Below the pieces are notes generated by a model. It was not told the DNA's origin. It worked only from the letters and a program-made list of their open reading frames with translations, and made no database searches. The translations under genes were made by a program, and so were the position numbers. A stretch of 64,000 nucleotides of DNA from Hyphomicrobiales bacterium (GTDB lineage Bacteria; Pseudomonadota; Alphaproteobacteria; Rhizobiales; Rhizobiaceae). How positions within the stretch are numbered: position 1 is the first letter of the stretch; every line of letters starts with the position of its first letter. Location of the stretch: the NCBI GenBank assembly GCA_900470805.1, contig UCCA01000003.1:262110-326109 (forward strand). The letters run 5' to 3'. Shown here one piece after another: positions 18,316 to 26,673 of the stretch.

Positions 18316-18914
18316 CGGGCAAGGTTCCACGCGCATGGCAGCGCATGCTTTCCGGACGCCGGCTCGACCTGCTCGACCCTTCACCGCTCGACGTCGAGGT
18401 TAGCGACATCGCCCATGGTCTGGCGCGCGTTGCGCGATGGAACGGGCAGACATCAGGCGATCACGCTTTCTCCGTTGCCCAGCACAGCCTTGTCGTCGAG
18501 GAGATCTTCCGCCGCTTGAACGAGACGACGCCGGATCAATGCCTGATGGCGTTGCTGCACGATGCGCCGGAGTATGTGATCGGTGACATGATCTCTCCGT
18601 TCAAATCCGTGGTCGGCGGCGGCTACAAGACGGTGGAGAAACGGCTGGAGGCGGCGATCCACCTGCGGTTCGGCCTGCCGCCGCATGCCGCGCGCGATCT
18701 CAAGGACAGGATCAAGAAGGCGGATACAATCGCGGCGTTCTTCGAGGCGTCGCAGCTCGCCGGTTTCAGCGCATCCGAGGCGCAGAAGCTTTTCGGCCAG
18801 CCGCGCGGCATCACCAAGGACATGCTGATGCTCACGCCCCTGCCCGCGATCGAGGCGCAGAGACTGTTTTGCGAGCGCTTTGCCGCGATCGACGCGATGC
18901 GGGGCCAGAGATGA
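18312..18914 (+). CDS. HD-domain phosphohydrolase (YfbR-like)
   Basis: A 200-residue HD-superfamily protein. Metal ligands are visible in FSVAQHSLVV and in the LLHDAPEYVIGDM motif, and a late aspartate is in KKADTIAAFFEA. Related YfbR proteins dephosphorylate deoxynucleoside monophosphates, so a nucleotide substrate is likely but unproven. The TTG overlapping the YgfZ stop (TTGA) is preferred because it keeps the PRAWQRMLSGRRLDLLDPSP N-terminus. An internal ATG at 18345 is the alternative. The next gene starts in another overlap. Confidence 0.82.
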   Translation: MTGKVPRAWQRMLSGRRLDLLDPSPLDVEVSDIAHGLARVARWNGQTSGDHAFSVAQHSLVVEEIFRRLNETTPDQCLMALLHDAPEYVIGDMISPFKSVVGGGYKTVEKRLEAAIHLRFGLPPHAARDLKDRIKKADTIAAFFEASQLAGFSASEAQKLFGQPRGITKDMLMLTPLPAIEAQRLFCERFAAIDAMRGQR

Positions 18915-19426
18915 CGTCGATCGTCGTTGCGCCGCTTGCGCGGATCGCCGAGATGGCCGTGCGGCATCGCGCCGTCGAGATGATCAGCCTGATGGCCAAG
19001 GAGCAGAGTTTTCATCGCCCGGCAGTAATCCAGGCGCACAGGCATCTGCTGCTCAACATGAACGACATTACCTTCAAGGGCACCGGCAATCTGGTGGCGC
19101 CCGATGAAAAACACGTGCGCGAAATTATCGACTTCGCCGCCAGCTGGGACCAGACCGCGCCATTGCTCGTTCACTGCTGGATGGGTGTCTCGCGCTCGCC
19201 GGCAGCGGCCTTGGTGGCGGCGCTGTCGCTGGTGCCGGATCAGGATGAAGCGGCGCTGGCGCAACGCCTGCGCGTCGCCTCTCCATTCGCGACGCCCAAC
19301 ATGCGGATCATCGAGATCGGCGATGAAATTCTCGGTCGCAACGGGCGCCTGATCGCCGCCGTCAAAGGCATCGGGCGCGGAGCCGATGCGGATGGAAATG
19401 CGCCCTTCGTGCTGACGCTTCGCTGA
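18911..19426 (+). CDS. Dual-specificity/tyrosine phosphatase-like protein
   Basis: A 171-residue protein with the cysteine phosphatase P-loop HCWMGVSRS (C-x5-R, about residues 92-100) in the LLVHC strand context. The general-acid region is less clear; a DI/DF-containing segment precedes it. It is annotated in relatives as a tyrosine-protein phosphatase. The start overlaps the HD gene stop (ATGA), so the two putative phosphohydrolases are co-translated with YgfZ. The substrate, protein or small molecule, is unknown. Confidence 0.78.
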   Translation: MTSIVVAPLARIAEMAVRHRAVEMISLMAKEQSFHRPAVIQAHRHLLLNMNDITFKGTGNLVAPDEKHVREIIDFAASWDQTAPLLVHCWMGVSRSPAAALVAALSLVPDQDEAALAQRLRVASPFATPNMRIIEIGDEILGRNGRLIAAVKGIGRGADADGNAPFVLTLR

Positions 19427-19514
19427 CAGCTGGCGTGTTAAGCGGTTGACGCGACTGGCTTCTGTCCCATCTACCGGGTTCGACAGACATTCTTTTTCAG
19501 CATTTGGCGAGATC

Positions 19515-20321
19515 ATGGAACAAGCAAACGAAGCTATCGAGGCAACCCGCACGGCGCTCAACCAGGCGAGTGCGCTGGCGGTGCAATATTCATTTTCCAT
19601 CCTGGGCGCGCTCATCCTGCTGATCCTCGGCTGGGTGCTGGCGAGCTTTGTCAGCCGCTGGGCATTCGAGGGGATTTCACGGGTTCGCGGTATAGACGAA
19701 ACGCTGGCGCGCTTCTTCACTAACGTGCTGCATTACGCGCTGCTGATCCTTGTGTTCATCACCGTGCTTGGCCAGTTCGGCGTACAGACGGCCTCGATCA
19801 TCGCCGCCCTTGGTGCCGCCGGCCTGGCGATCGGTCTTGCTCTTCAGGGCACGCTGCAGAACATTGCGGCCGGGATCATGCTGCTCATCCTGCGGCCTTT
19901 CCGCGTCGGCGAATATATCGCGACGGGCAGCGTCGCCGGGACGGTGCGCGAGATCGGGCTGTTTGCCACGGAGTTTCGTACCGCCGACGGGCTCTATCTG
20001 CTGGCGCCGAATTCGACACTCTGGAATACGCCGATCACCAATTACAGCCGCGAGAAGACGCGCAAGAACGACCTGACGATCAACATCCGCGCCAGCGACA
20101 ATATCGACCTTGCCGTCGCCACGCTCACCGATATCGCCAAGGCCGATCCGCGCGTGGAGACTGCGCCGCCACCGAAAGCCTTCATCGAGACAGTCACCTC
20201 GGACAAGATTACGCTGACACTGCGGTATTGGGCAAAGACGGGAGAATGGGACGATGCGCGGCGCGATATTCTCGGCCGGGTGAAGACCAGCTTCGACGAG
20301 AAGGACCTGCCTATACTTTAG
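19515..20321 (+). CDS. MscS family mechanosensitive channel
   Basis: A 268-residue small MscS homologue with three membrane helices. The pore helix reads GAAGLAIGLALQGTLQNIA, followed by GIMLLILRPFRVGEYI and a cytosolic beta/alpha domain ending near residue 268. It releases solutes on hypo-osmotic shock. The ATG beginning MEQANEAIEATRTA is taken; upstream in-frame codons lack hydrophobic or family-like content. Length matches E. coli MscS. It is monocistronic or distantly linked to the phosphatase gene (88-base gap) and convergent with sodC. Confidence 0.92.
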   Translation: MEQANEAIEATRTALNQASALAVQYSFSILGALILLILGWVLASFVSRWAFEGISRVRGIDETLARFFTNVLHYALLILVFITVLGQFGVQTASIIAALGAAGLAIGLALQGTLQNIAAGIMLLILRPFRVGEYIATGSVAGTVREIGLFATEFRTADGLYLLAPNSTLWNTPITNYSREKTRKNDLTINIRASDNIDLAVATLTDIAKADPRVETAPPPKAFIETVTSDKITLTLRYWAKTGEWDDARRDILGRVKTSFDEKDLPIL

Positions 20322-20349
20322 GGCGACCGCAGGGATATGCGGCCGCCCT
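20320..20349. terminator. Hairpin between convergent mscS-like gene and sodC
   Basis: AGGGCGACCGC and GCGGCCGCCCT pair with one mismatch around an 8-base loop, starting in the stop codon of the channel gene. There is no clear T-run on either side, so termination is only likely from its location. Confidence 0.4.
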
Positions 20350-20374
20350 TGATAGATTCGAACGTTCCGATCGG

Positions 20375-20890
20375 CTACTTGATGACGGCGCAGGCCAAGC
20401 GCGCGCCGGCATCACCGGAGGGCTGGCTACGGTAGTCGTCGGAGTTGGCATGGATCATCAGGGCACGGCCGCGGATACCGTTCTCCTTGCCATCCAGCGA
20501 GACCATCCCGTCGAACACCTGCGCCTTCAGCACGCCGTCCTGCCCGACGTACTGGTTCGGCATATCCCCGGCATGCGGACCCTTGGCCGCGAGGAGGCCG
20601 TGTTCGGCGTTGGTTGGGTTGAAGTGTTTGCCGGCCGACTCGTGATGGGTGGCTGCATCGCACTTACCGGTCTCATGCACGTGAAAGCCGACCCACTTGT
20701 TGGCCGGCAGGCCCGAGACTTCAAGCTCGATCAGGACGCCGCCTGTCGCCGCTGCGGTGAGTTGGGCGCGACCGTTCTCTTTGCCGTCTGCTCCGACAAA
20801 GTTTGCGACCGCCGTCTGCTTGTCCTGAGCAACCGCAACACCCGTCAGCGCCACGACGCCGGTAAAAACAAGAGATAATAGATATTTCAT
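20375..20890 (-). CDS. sodC: Superoxide dismutase [Cu-Zn]
   Basis: A 171-residue periplasmic enzyme with a signal peptide (about 1-21, ending VAVAQ). Copper ligands H70 and H72 lie in GFHVHETGKC, the bridging histidine is in KHFNPTN, and zinc-side residues are in GPHAGDMPN. The C-terminal GDAGARLACAVI supplies the second disulfide cysteine (with C77). All family residues appear intact. It detoxifies superoxide in the envelope, relevant to host contact. Confidence 0.95.
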   Translation of the reverse strand: MKYLLSLVFTGVVALTGVAVAQDKQTAVANFVGADGKENGRAQLTAAATGGVLIELEVSGLPANKWVGFHVHETGKCDAATHHESAGKHFNPTNAEHGLLAAKGPHAGDMPNQYVGQDGVLKAQVFDGMVSLDGKENGIRGRALMIHANSDDYRSQPSGDAGARLACAVIK

Positions 20891-20961
20891 GGCCTTCCCT
20901 CCTTTTGGCTCTCATTCACAACGCGTTCGGCGTGAGCGTGTTCCAAGTAAAGCAGGCAAAG

Positions 20962-20986
20962 AAAAAGCCGACCAAGCGGCCGGCTT
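20962..20986 (-). terminator. Rho-independent terminator after the EF-hand gene
   Basis: On the minus strand AAGCCGGCC and GGTCGGCTT pair (one mismatch, 4-base loop) and run into TTTTTCTTT. It lies 25 bases after the EF-hand protein stop. Confidence 0.75.
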
Positions 20987-21011
20987 CCTCATCCGTCCAT
21001 ATGGAATCCGA

Positions 21012-21326
21012 TCAGGAAGCAATATCCAGATCGTATTGACCATAGGTGTTTCGATACAGAACGTCGGACATGCTCCCCTGGCTTTGCGAGCCAGTATTGG
21101 AGTTTCCGATCTGTCGCGTTCCCATCATGAACGCAAGTACGCTGTTGGAGAGCTTGGGCGCGAGTTCTTGGGGCTCGGTACCTTGGCTCATCTCAGTCAG
21201 AATACCCGGCTTTTCATCAGCCGCACGCTCGCCACGGCTCAAGACGCCGTCGCCATTGGAATCCAGTCTCGAAAGAGTCGCGAGATACGCATACGACGTA
21301 TCGAGCACGGGTGAAACACGGCTCAT
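21012..21326 (-). CDS. Small EF-hand protein (104 residues)
   Basis: A protein with one canonical calcium-binding loop, D22-x-N24-x-D26-x-V28-x-S30-xx-E33 (DSNGDGVLSRGE). The rest is polar, with SNTGSQSQGSMSDVLY near the end. There is no signal peptide. A single EF loop usually needs dimerisation or a second degenerate hand, and I see none clearly. GGAGG lies 5 bases before the ATG and a clear terminator follows, so it is a free-standing gene. A CtrA-type box stands about 115 bases upstream. Function is unknown. Confidence 0.78.
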   Translation of the reverse strand: MSRVSPVLDTSYAYLATLSRLDSNGDGVLSRGERAADEKPGILTEMSQGTEPQELAPKLSNSVLAFMMGTRQIGNSNTGSQSQGSMSDVLYRNTYGQYDLDIAS

Positions 21327-21787
21327 ACAAACCTCCAGTCACCGCATTAACGATGATGTTTGTACGCAATACGAACAGGGGAAAATCAGAACTAATACAG
21401 GCTCGATAACCTGATTTACAGATTCGGTCAATAAGCTGTTAATTCCAAATTAACCATGATTGACAAATCGTGACCGCTTATTAGCGCGCCGTCACAGAGC
21501 GCCGATCGCTGACGTTTCGTTAACCCTGATGGCAGCATACGCTCTGGATAAATATAGCGGGAACCATATATCATTTTGGACTGCAACCGAATATTAATGC
21601 GACCAGGAGACTGTGTTCCTTGCAGCACCTAAGTAGAAAAACAATTTTAGCGTGTAATTTAATTTCCTTCTGACACTTTGGGAATGCCTTCGCATGTCGC
21701 GCGCGCCGCATCGCAATTTAATATCAGGCCGTTTGATACAGCCCAGCACCGCGCTACCCCTCTCCTGGAAAACGGAGCGCTGTCGTC
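21327..21787. other. Divergent intergenic region, about 460 bases, AT-richer than its surroundings
   Basis: It separates the EF-hand gene from the GGDEF-EAL gene, which are transcribed away from each other. It contains one full CtrA-type box and two half-sites (ATTAACG near 21347 and TTAACCC near 21520). No convincing coding frame was found; a 66-codon minus-strand frame has no family-like content. A small RNA here cannot be excluded. Confidence 0.6.
21439..21454. promoter_or_regulatory. CtrA-type binding site TTAA-N7-TTAAC in a divergent promoter region
   Basis: TTAATTCCAAATTAAC matches the consensus with exact 7-base spacing. It is about 115 bases from the EF-hand start and about 330 bases from the GGDEF-EAL start, so it could serve either gene. 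Confidence 0.55.
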
Positions 21788-23662
21788 ATGGAGGCTGAAG
21801 CGCTGTTCAAGCGCCAATGTATGGAAGCGCTGAACAATGACGGGACCGCTGATGAGGAACTCCTCATTGCGCTCGTTCTTGAGACCTACCGCGATCGAGC
21901 AGAGACAATCGGTAATCTGAAGCAGCGCGCCGATGGCATGAAAGAACAGAACGAGGGGCTGCGCGCCGCATTGGCTTTCGCCACCGGGCACCTTGCCGAA
22001 CAGCGTGAACTGCTGGAAACGGTGCTCAATCATCTACCCCTGGGCCTCAGCGTCTTCGACACGGAGCAACGACTGATCCTCTCCAACGCACGTTTCCGTC
22101 AACTGTTCGGACTGATGGAGGGCGATACCGTCGCAGGAGTCTCCATCAACTCGCTGATTGCAAAGATCGGCGGCGTTGAGCGTTCGGAAGGGCGAGCAGC
22201 ACCGCGCGAAACAGTCCCGGAAAGCGGCCACATCCGCCGGCGCGAGTGGGTGATGAACGACGGCCGGATCATACAGAGCGTCGTGACCGTACTGCCCGAC
22301 GGCAGCAACATCTCGATCCATGCCGATATTACGCAGGACCGACAGGCGGCCGAGCGCATCGCGTTTCTCGCACACCACGATCCGCTGACCGGATTACCGA
22401 ACCGCATAAGCTTTCGTGAGCGCCTGGATTCGGCTTTGGCCGCCCGCAAGGCCGGTGAACAGATTGCGCTCATCCATCTCAATCTTGACAGGTTCAAATC
22501 CGTGAACGACACGCTGGGTGTCAGCGTCGGCGACAAGATCTTGCGCAAGGTCGCCAACCGCTTGCGCGCCTGCGCGCGCAACGGCAATGCGCTCGCGCGT
22601 CTCGGTTCGGACGAATTCGCGATCCTTCAATGCGGGCTGCAGCAGCCCTGGAACGTCACGGCGCTCGCCGACCAGATCAGGCGCGAGCTCTCCGAACCGT
22701 TTTTCCGGGGCGAGAAGCCGATCGAACTTAGCGTGTCCATGGGCATTGCCATCAGCCCACAGGACGGCGTCGATACGGATGTCCTGCTGAAGCATGCCGG
22801 CGTGGCGCTTTCCCATGCCAAGAACGCCGGTGGCAGAGGCGAGCGCTTCTTTACGCAGGAGATGGAGGCCGAACTTGAGGCGCGTCATGCGCTCGAGGCG
22901 GATCTGCGAACGGCATTGCACGGCAACGAATTCGAACTGCACTATCAACCACTCTACGACATGGCAGAGCAGCGCATCCTGGGCTTTGAAGCGCTTTTGC
23001 GTTGGAACCACCCGACGCGCGGGCGAGTAGCGCCGATGGAGTTCATTCCCCTGGCGGAAGAGGTCGGCCTGATCGTCGATATCGGGCGCTGGGTACTTAA
23101 GCGCGCTTGCCTTGACGCCGCAATGTGGCCAGAGGGCATCAAGGTTGCCGTCAATGTGTCAGCGATACAGTTCACGCATAGCGACCTTCAACAGGACGTT
23201 TCGGCTGCCCTCGCCATCTCGAAGCTGTCGCCAAATCGCCTGGAGATCGAAATCACAGAAAGCGTCCTGATGCAAAACAGGGACGAGGCGCTGCCGGTCC
23301 TTCATGCTCTCAGGGAACGCGGCATCGGCATTGCCATGGACGACTTCGGCACCGGTTACTCGTCGCTGAGCTACCTCAGCAGCTTCCCGTTCGACAAGAT
23401 CAAGATCGACAAGTCGTTCGTCAACGATATCGTCGACAACAGCGAGGCCTTCTCGATCATTCGCGCGATCATCCTACTCGGCGACGCGCTCGGCATGCGC
23501 GTGACGGTCGAGGGCGTCGAGACGGCCGCGCAGCTCGAGCTGCTGGCACAGGAGGCATGCGACGAGATACAGGGCTATCATATCAGTCCGCCTCGCCCGG
23601 CCTACGACGTTCCGTACCTGCTCTCGCGGCCACAGCCGAAGGTAAAGGCTCGGGCTGTGTAG
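21788..23662 (+). CDS. PAS-GGDEF-EAL protein, probable c-di-GMP phosphodiesterase
   Basis: A 624-residue cytosolic protein. A coiled N-terminus is followed by a PAS-like domain (about 75-190), a GGDEF domain (195-355) and an EAL domain (about 370-615). The GGDEF signature reads GSDEF near residue 273 and no RxxD inhibitory site precedes it, so cyclase activity is doubtful. The EAL domain keeps EALLRW (about 401), DDFGTGYSSLSYL (about 518), KIDKSFV and EGVET, so c-di-GMP hydrolysis is likely. There are no membrane segments. The ATG gives the full coiled N-terminus. It is preceded by a region with a CtrA box. Confidence 0.92.
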   Translation: MEAEALFKRQCMEALNNDGTADEELLIALVLETYRDRAETIGNLKQRADGMKEQNEGLRAALAFATGHLAEQRELLETVLNHLPLGLSVFDTEQRLILSNARFRQLFGLMEGDTVAGVSINSLIAKIGGVERSEGRAAPRETVPESGHIRRREWVMNDGRIIQSVVTVLPDGSNISIHADITQDRQAAERIAFLAHHDPLTGLPNRISFRERLDSALAARKAGEQIALIHLNLDRFKSVNDTLGVSVGDKILRKVANRLRACARNGNALARLGSDEFAILQCGLQQPWNVTALADQIRRELSEPFFRGEKPIELSVSMGIAISPQDGVDTDVLLKHAGVALSHAKNAGGRGERFFTQEMEAELEARHALEADLRTALHGNEFELHYQPLYDMAEQRILGFEALLRWNHPTRGRVAPMEFIPLAEEVGLIVDIGRWVLKRACLDAAMWPEGIKVAVNVSAIQFTHSDLQQDVSAALAISKLSPNRLEIEITESVLMQNRDEALPVLHALRERGIGIAMDDFGTGYSSLSYLSSFPFDKIKIDKSFVNDIVDNSEAFSIIRAIILLGDALGMRVTVEGVETAAQLELLAQEACDEIQGYHISPPRPAYDVPYLLSRPQPKVKARAV

Positions 23663-23733
23663 TTTGCCTCTGCATTGCGACTCGCAGCATCTGGCCGTAA
23701 GAGAGCCCATCTTAGGTTACCTCAGGTGCTGCC

Positions 23734-24378
23734 ATGAACGAGGCTCAGGCCTTCCGCCCTTTCGAAGCCCTTGCGGCATCGCTCATTCCGCATTCGCATG
23801 AGGGCGACGACGGCTCGCACGACCTCGCACACATCCTGCGCGTCTTCAAGAACGCTATGCGGATACAGACCAGCGAGGGTGGCGATGCCCGGGTGCTAGC
23901 TGCGGCCGTACTTCTGCACGATTGCGTCGCTGTCGAGAAAAACTCGCCGCTTCGGGCACAAGCTTCGGCTCTTGCGGCCGAGAAGGCTGCGACGGTGCTA
24001 TCCGGCCTGGGCTGGTCCCCTTCCGACATCGCTGCTGTAGCCCATGCCGTGCTAACGCACAGCTTCTCGGCCAACATCGAGCCCGAGACGCTGGAGGCGA
24101 AGATCCTGCAGGATGCCGACCGGCTGGATGCGATCGGGATGGTTGGAGCGGGGCGCTGCTTCTATATCGGCGGCCGCATGGCATCGGCGCTCTACGATCC
24201 GCTTGACCCGGCGGGCGACGACCGTCCCCTTGACGACCGGCGCTATGTGATCGACCATTTCAAGACCAAGCTTTTCAAGCTGGCCGAAGGGTTCAAGACA
24301 AACGCCGGTCGGGCACTCGCGGCAGAGCGCGATAAGAGATTGCGGGATTTTCTCGACGCCTTCATGGACGAAATCTAG
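23734..24378 (+). CDS. HD-domain phosphohydrolase (COG1418/YedJ-like)
   Basis: A 214-residue single HD domain. Metal ligands are seen in HDLAHILRVF (residues about 29-38), in LLHDCVAVEK (about 61) and in the late DADRLDAIGM motif. This layout matches the YedJ-type predicted hydrolases, which act on nucleotides or related phosphoesters but are not well characterised. It is a separate gene downstream of the EAL gene (71-base gap) and is followed 11 bases later by the MOSC gene, so those two are probably one unit. Confidence 0.85.
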   Translation: MNEAQAFRPFEALAASLIPHSHEGDDGSHDLAHILRVFKNAMRIQTSEGGDARVLAAAVLLHDCVAVEKNSPLRAQASALAAEKAATVLSGLGWSPSDIAAVAHAVLTHSFSANIEPETLEAKILQDADRLDAIGMVGAGRCFYIGGRMASALYDPLDPAGDDRPLDDRRYVIDHFKTKLFKLAEGFKTNAGRALAAERDKRLRDFLDAFMDEI

Positions 24379-24389
24379 GAGCAAGTTTA

Positions 24390-25244
24390 ATGCGCGTGAG
24401 CGATCTGTTCATCTATCCCGTCAAGAGCGCTCGCGGTATCGCGCTCGATACCACCGAGATCGATGCGTTTGGACTGCCCGGCGACCGGCGGGCCATGCTT
24501 GCCAATCCCGATGGAAGCTTCATCACCCAACGCGAAATGCCCGATCTGGCGCGGATCGACGTGCACCCGGAAGCGGACGGGTTCAGGCTTGGCATGGCGG
24601 GAGACGAGATCGTCGTGCCCCTGCCCGATGGCACCAACCGCATGGACGTCAGTATCTGGAAGACGATCGTCAATGCAGCAGTGGCGGACGAGCGCGCCAA
24701 CGAGGTGCTTTCGGGCTGGCTCGGGCGGGAGGTCAGGCTGGTTTTCTTCGACGATAATGCCAACCGAACGGCAAGCGCCGAATGGGCCGGCGACGGCACA
24801 CCTGTGACCTTTGCGGATGGCTACCAGATTCTGGTGACAACCACCGGATCGCTCAAGGCGCTGAACGACAACATCGAAATCCATGGCGAAGGAAGCGTCG
24901 GGATGGAGCGGTTTCGGCCCAATATCGTCATCGATACGGATGAAGCATGGCCGGAAGACCACTGGGCCGCGATCGAGATCGGCGGAATACGTTTCGATCT
25001 CGTCAAGCCCTGCGCCCGCTGCATCATGACAACGCAGGATCAGCTGACGGGCTCGCGTGAAGTCGCCAATCCCATGCCCGCGATGGGCCGTATCCGCATG
25101 TCCGCCGACCGTCGTGTTCCCGGCCCGCTGTTCGGCTGGAACGTGACGCCGCGTGCCAGCGGCACGGTTTCGATCGGCGATACGGTCAAGGTGCTCGAAG
25201 AGCGGCCCGAAGGCTGGGCATTCAAGGTGCGCAAGCCGGCCTGA
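24390..25244 (+). CDS. MOSC domain protein (YcbX/mARC-like)
   Basis: A 284-residue protein with an N-terminal MOSC beta-barrel (about 1-120) and a MOSC domain (130-275). The conserved cysteine expected to bind the molybdenum cofactor is in KPCARCIMTTQD near residue 207-212. YcbX and mitochondrial mARC reduce N-hydroxylated bases with the help of electron donors. No CXXXC-type ferredoxin domain is fused at the C-terminus, unlike E. coli YcbX, so a separate donor is needed. It is convergent with recO, with a 4-base gap. Confidence 0.88.
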   Translation: MRVSDLFIYPVKSARGIALDTTEIDAFGLPGDRRAMLANPDGSFITQREMPDLARIDVHPEADGFRLGMAGDEIVVPLPDGTNRMDVSIWKTIVNAAVADERANEVLSGWLGREVRLVFFDDNANRTASAEWAGDGTPVTFADGYQILVTTTGSLKALNDNIEIHGEGSVGMERFRPNIVIDTDEAWPEDHWAAIEIGGIRFDLVKPCARCIMTTQDQLTGSREVANPMPAMGRIRMSADRRVPGPLFGWNVTPRASGTVSIGDTVKVLEERPEGWAFKVRKPA

Positions 25245-25248
25245 GGTT

Positions 25249-26013
25249 TCAGGCTGGCAATTCATCCGCCTTGCTTGCCGCCGCAGGCTTCAACGCCTTC
25301 AGCGCTGCCTGCACGAAGCCCTCGCGCGCAGTGGAGGCTTCCATGCCACGTGGTTCGTAAACATGGCGATGGAGGAAGAACGCGGTCAGGCGGAATGCTT
25401 CGGCTAGACTGTCGAAATCCGCCGCCTGACGTTTCTCGGTCGCCAGAAATGACGGCAGGGAAAACATCTTGTCCGCCCAGGGGGCGCCAGCCGCACGACT
25501 GACGGCGCGGCCGGACTTCGGCGAGATATAGGCAAGATCGGACCGCGTGCCGGTCGCCGCGCATTCGCTGAGATCAAGACCGAAGCCGAGATCGTTGAGG
25601 ACTGCCAGCTCGAAGCGAATAAAGAGTTCGCCGGCGTCGGCCGGATTGTGCAGGTTGTCGAGAATGACTTCCAGCGCCTCGAAGAGATGCGGATGCGGAT
25701 CGCGCTCCGGCAAAAGCCGCAACAGCGCGCCCATCGCCTGGACCCCGTAGACAGCGGTCGCCGTTTCCATCAGACGGGCGGCACGGAGCGTCAACGGCTC
25801 GACACGAAATTCGCCCATGTGTTCATCGAGACGCGCGCGCCAGGTGACTTCCACTTCGTTGCCGGGCTGAAGAACGGGCTGCATTGTGCGAGAGCGGCCG
25901 GACCGCACCATACCGAGATGCCGACCGCGATCAGGCGTCATCACCTCGGCGATGACACTCGTCTCGCCGTGGCGTCTGACGCCCAGAATGATTGCCCGAC
26001 CCTGCCATTGCAT
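25249..26013 (-). CDS. recO: DNA repair protein RecO
   Basis: A 254-residue RecO. The N-terminal OB-fold (about 1-80) begins [19 protein letters not shown]. The C-terminal helical part carries the [20 protein letters not shown] segment. It loads RecA onto SSB-coated DNA together with RecR in recombinational gap repair. Only one cysteine is visible in the zinc-finger region (SECA), so the classic four-cysteine site of some RecO proteins appears absent, as is usual in alphaproteobacteria. It follows the era cluster by about 1.5 kb on the same strand but is not in its operon. Confidence 0.93.
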   Translation of the reverse strand: MQWQGRAIILGVRRHGETSVIAEVMTPDRGRHLGMVRSGRSRTMQPVLQPGNEVEVTWRARLDEHMGEFRVEPLTLRAARLMETATAVYGVQAMGALLRLLPERDPHPHLFEALEVILDNLHNPADAGELFIRFELAVLNDLGFGLDLSECAATGTRSDLAYISPKSGRAVSRAAGAPWADKMFSLPSFLATEKRQAADFDSLAEAFRLTAFFLHRHVYEPRGMEASTAREGFVQAALKALKPAAASKADELPA

Positions 26014-26084
26014 CGCACTTAAACCTCACGCCAACCGCGCCAGTCTAGCGCATGGCGGCAGTCCTGTCATGAAAGCGATCAGGC

Positions 26085-26444
26085 TTATGAGGGAAACAAC
26101 CGGCGCAGGAAGTCGCGCATGGCGTCCTCGTCGAACGGCTTGACGAGAAGCGGGCGGTCCTGAAGGTCTTCGGGAAAGTCGAGCGTATCGGAGTAACCGC
26201 TGACGAAGCCGAAGGGAATCTCGGCGGTGGCAACCTCGCGAGCGAATTCGAAGCTCATGACTTCGCCGAGATTGACATCCAGCAAGGCAAAGTCAAAGCG
26301 ATCAGCCGCGACGGCATCCCTCGCCTGCTCGATGCTGTTGCAGATGCTAATCGTCTCGACACCGACGGCGCGCAGAATATCCTCCGCCTCCATCGCGATG
26401 ATCAAGCTATCCTCAAGGACCAGAACACGTTTGGCGTCTATCAA
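26085..26444 (-). CDS. Single-domain response regulator (receiver)
   Basis: A 119-residue stand-alone receiver domain: E11-D12, phospho-acceptor D56 in LLDVNLG, S82 and K102 in LLVKPF. No output domain follows, so it acts by protein contact or as a phosphate sink. Similar proteins partner HWE/HisKA2 kinases in rhizobia, though no kinase lies beside it. The start is placed at a TTG because GAGGG lies 7 bases upstream. An upstream TTG at 26492 would add 16 basic residues, and no ATG precedes the receiver core. This start is uncertain. Confidence 0.8.
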   Translation of the reverse strand: MIDAKRVLVLEDSLIIAMEAEDILRAVGVETISICNSIEQARDAVAADRFDFALLDVNLGEVMSFEFAREVATAEIPFGFVSGYSDTLDFPEDLQDRPLLVKPFDEDAMRDFLRRLFPS

Positions 26445-26673
26445 CGAAAGGCCCTCTGCCGGACGACGTGCTTGACGCGCCCTATTTCCCAAACCCGCAT
26501 TTCAACCCCTGACAAACCGTGGCTCATGGCCGACCGGTTACCACTATCAATACTTGCATAGCCGCTTTTTACGTTGCGGTCGATATTCACGACCGTCAAA
26601 ATCCGGCCGACGTTGGCGCGACAGTACGGTTCCACCGAAGGATTCGCATTTAAAAAAGACATAGCTGCAACCA

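Noticed and set aside
21428..21628. A 66-codon minus-strand frame in the EF-hand/EAL gap
   Set aside because: It covers a CtrA-type box, has no family-like content and no good ribosome site.
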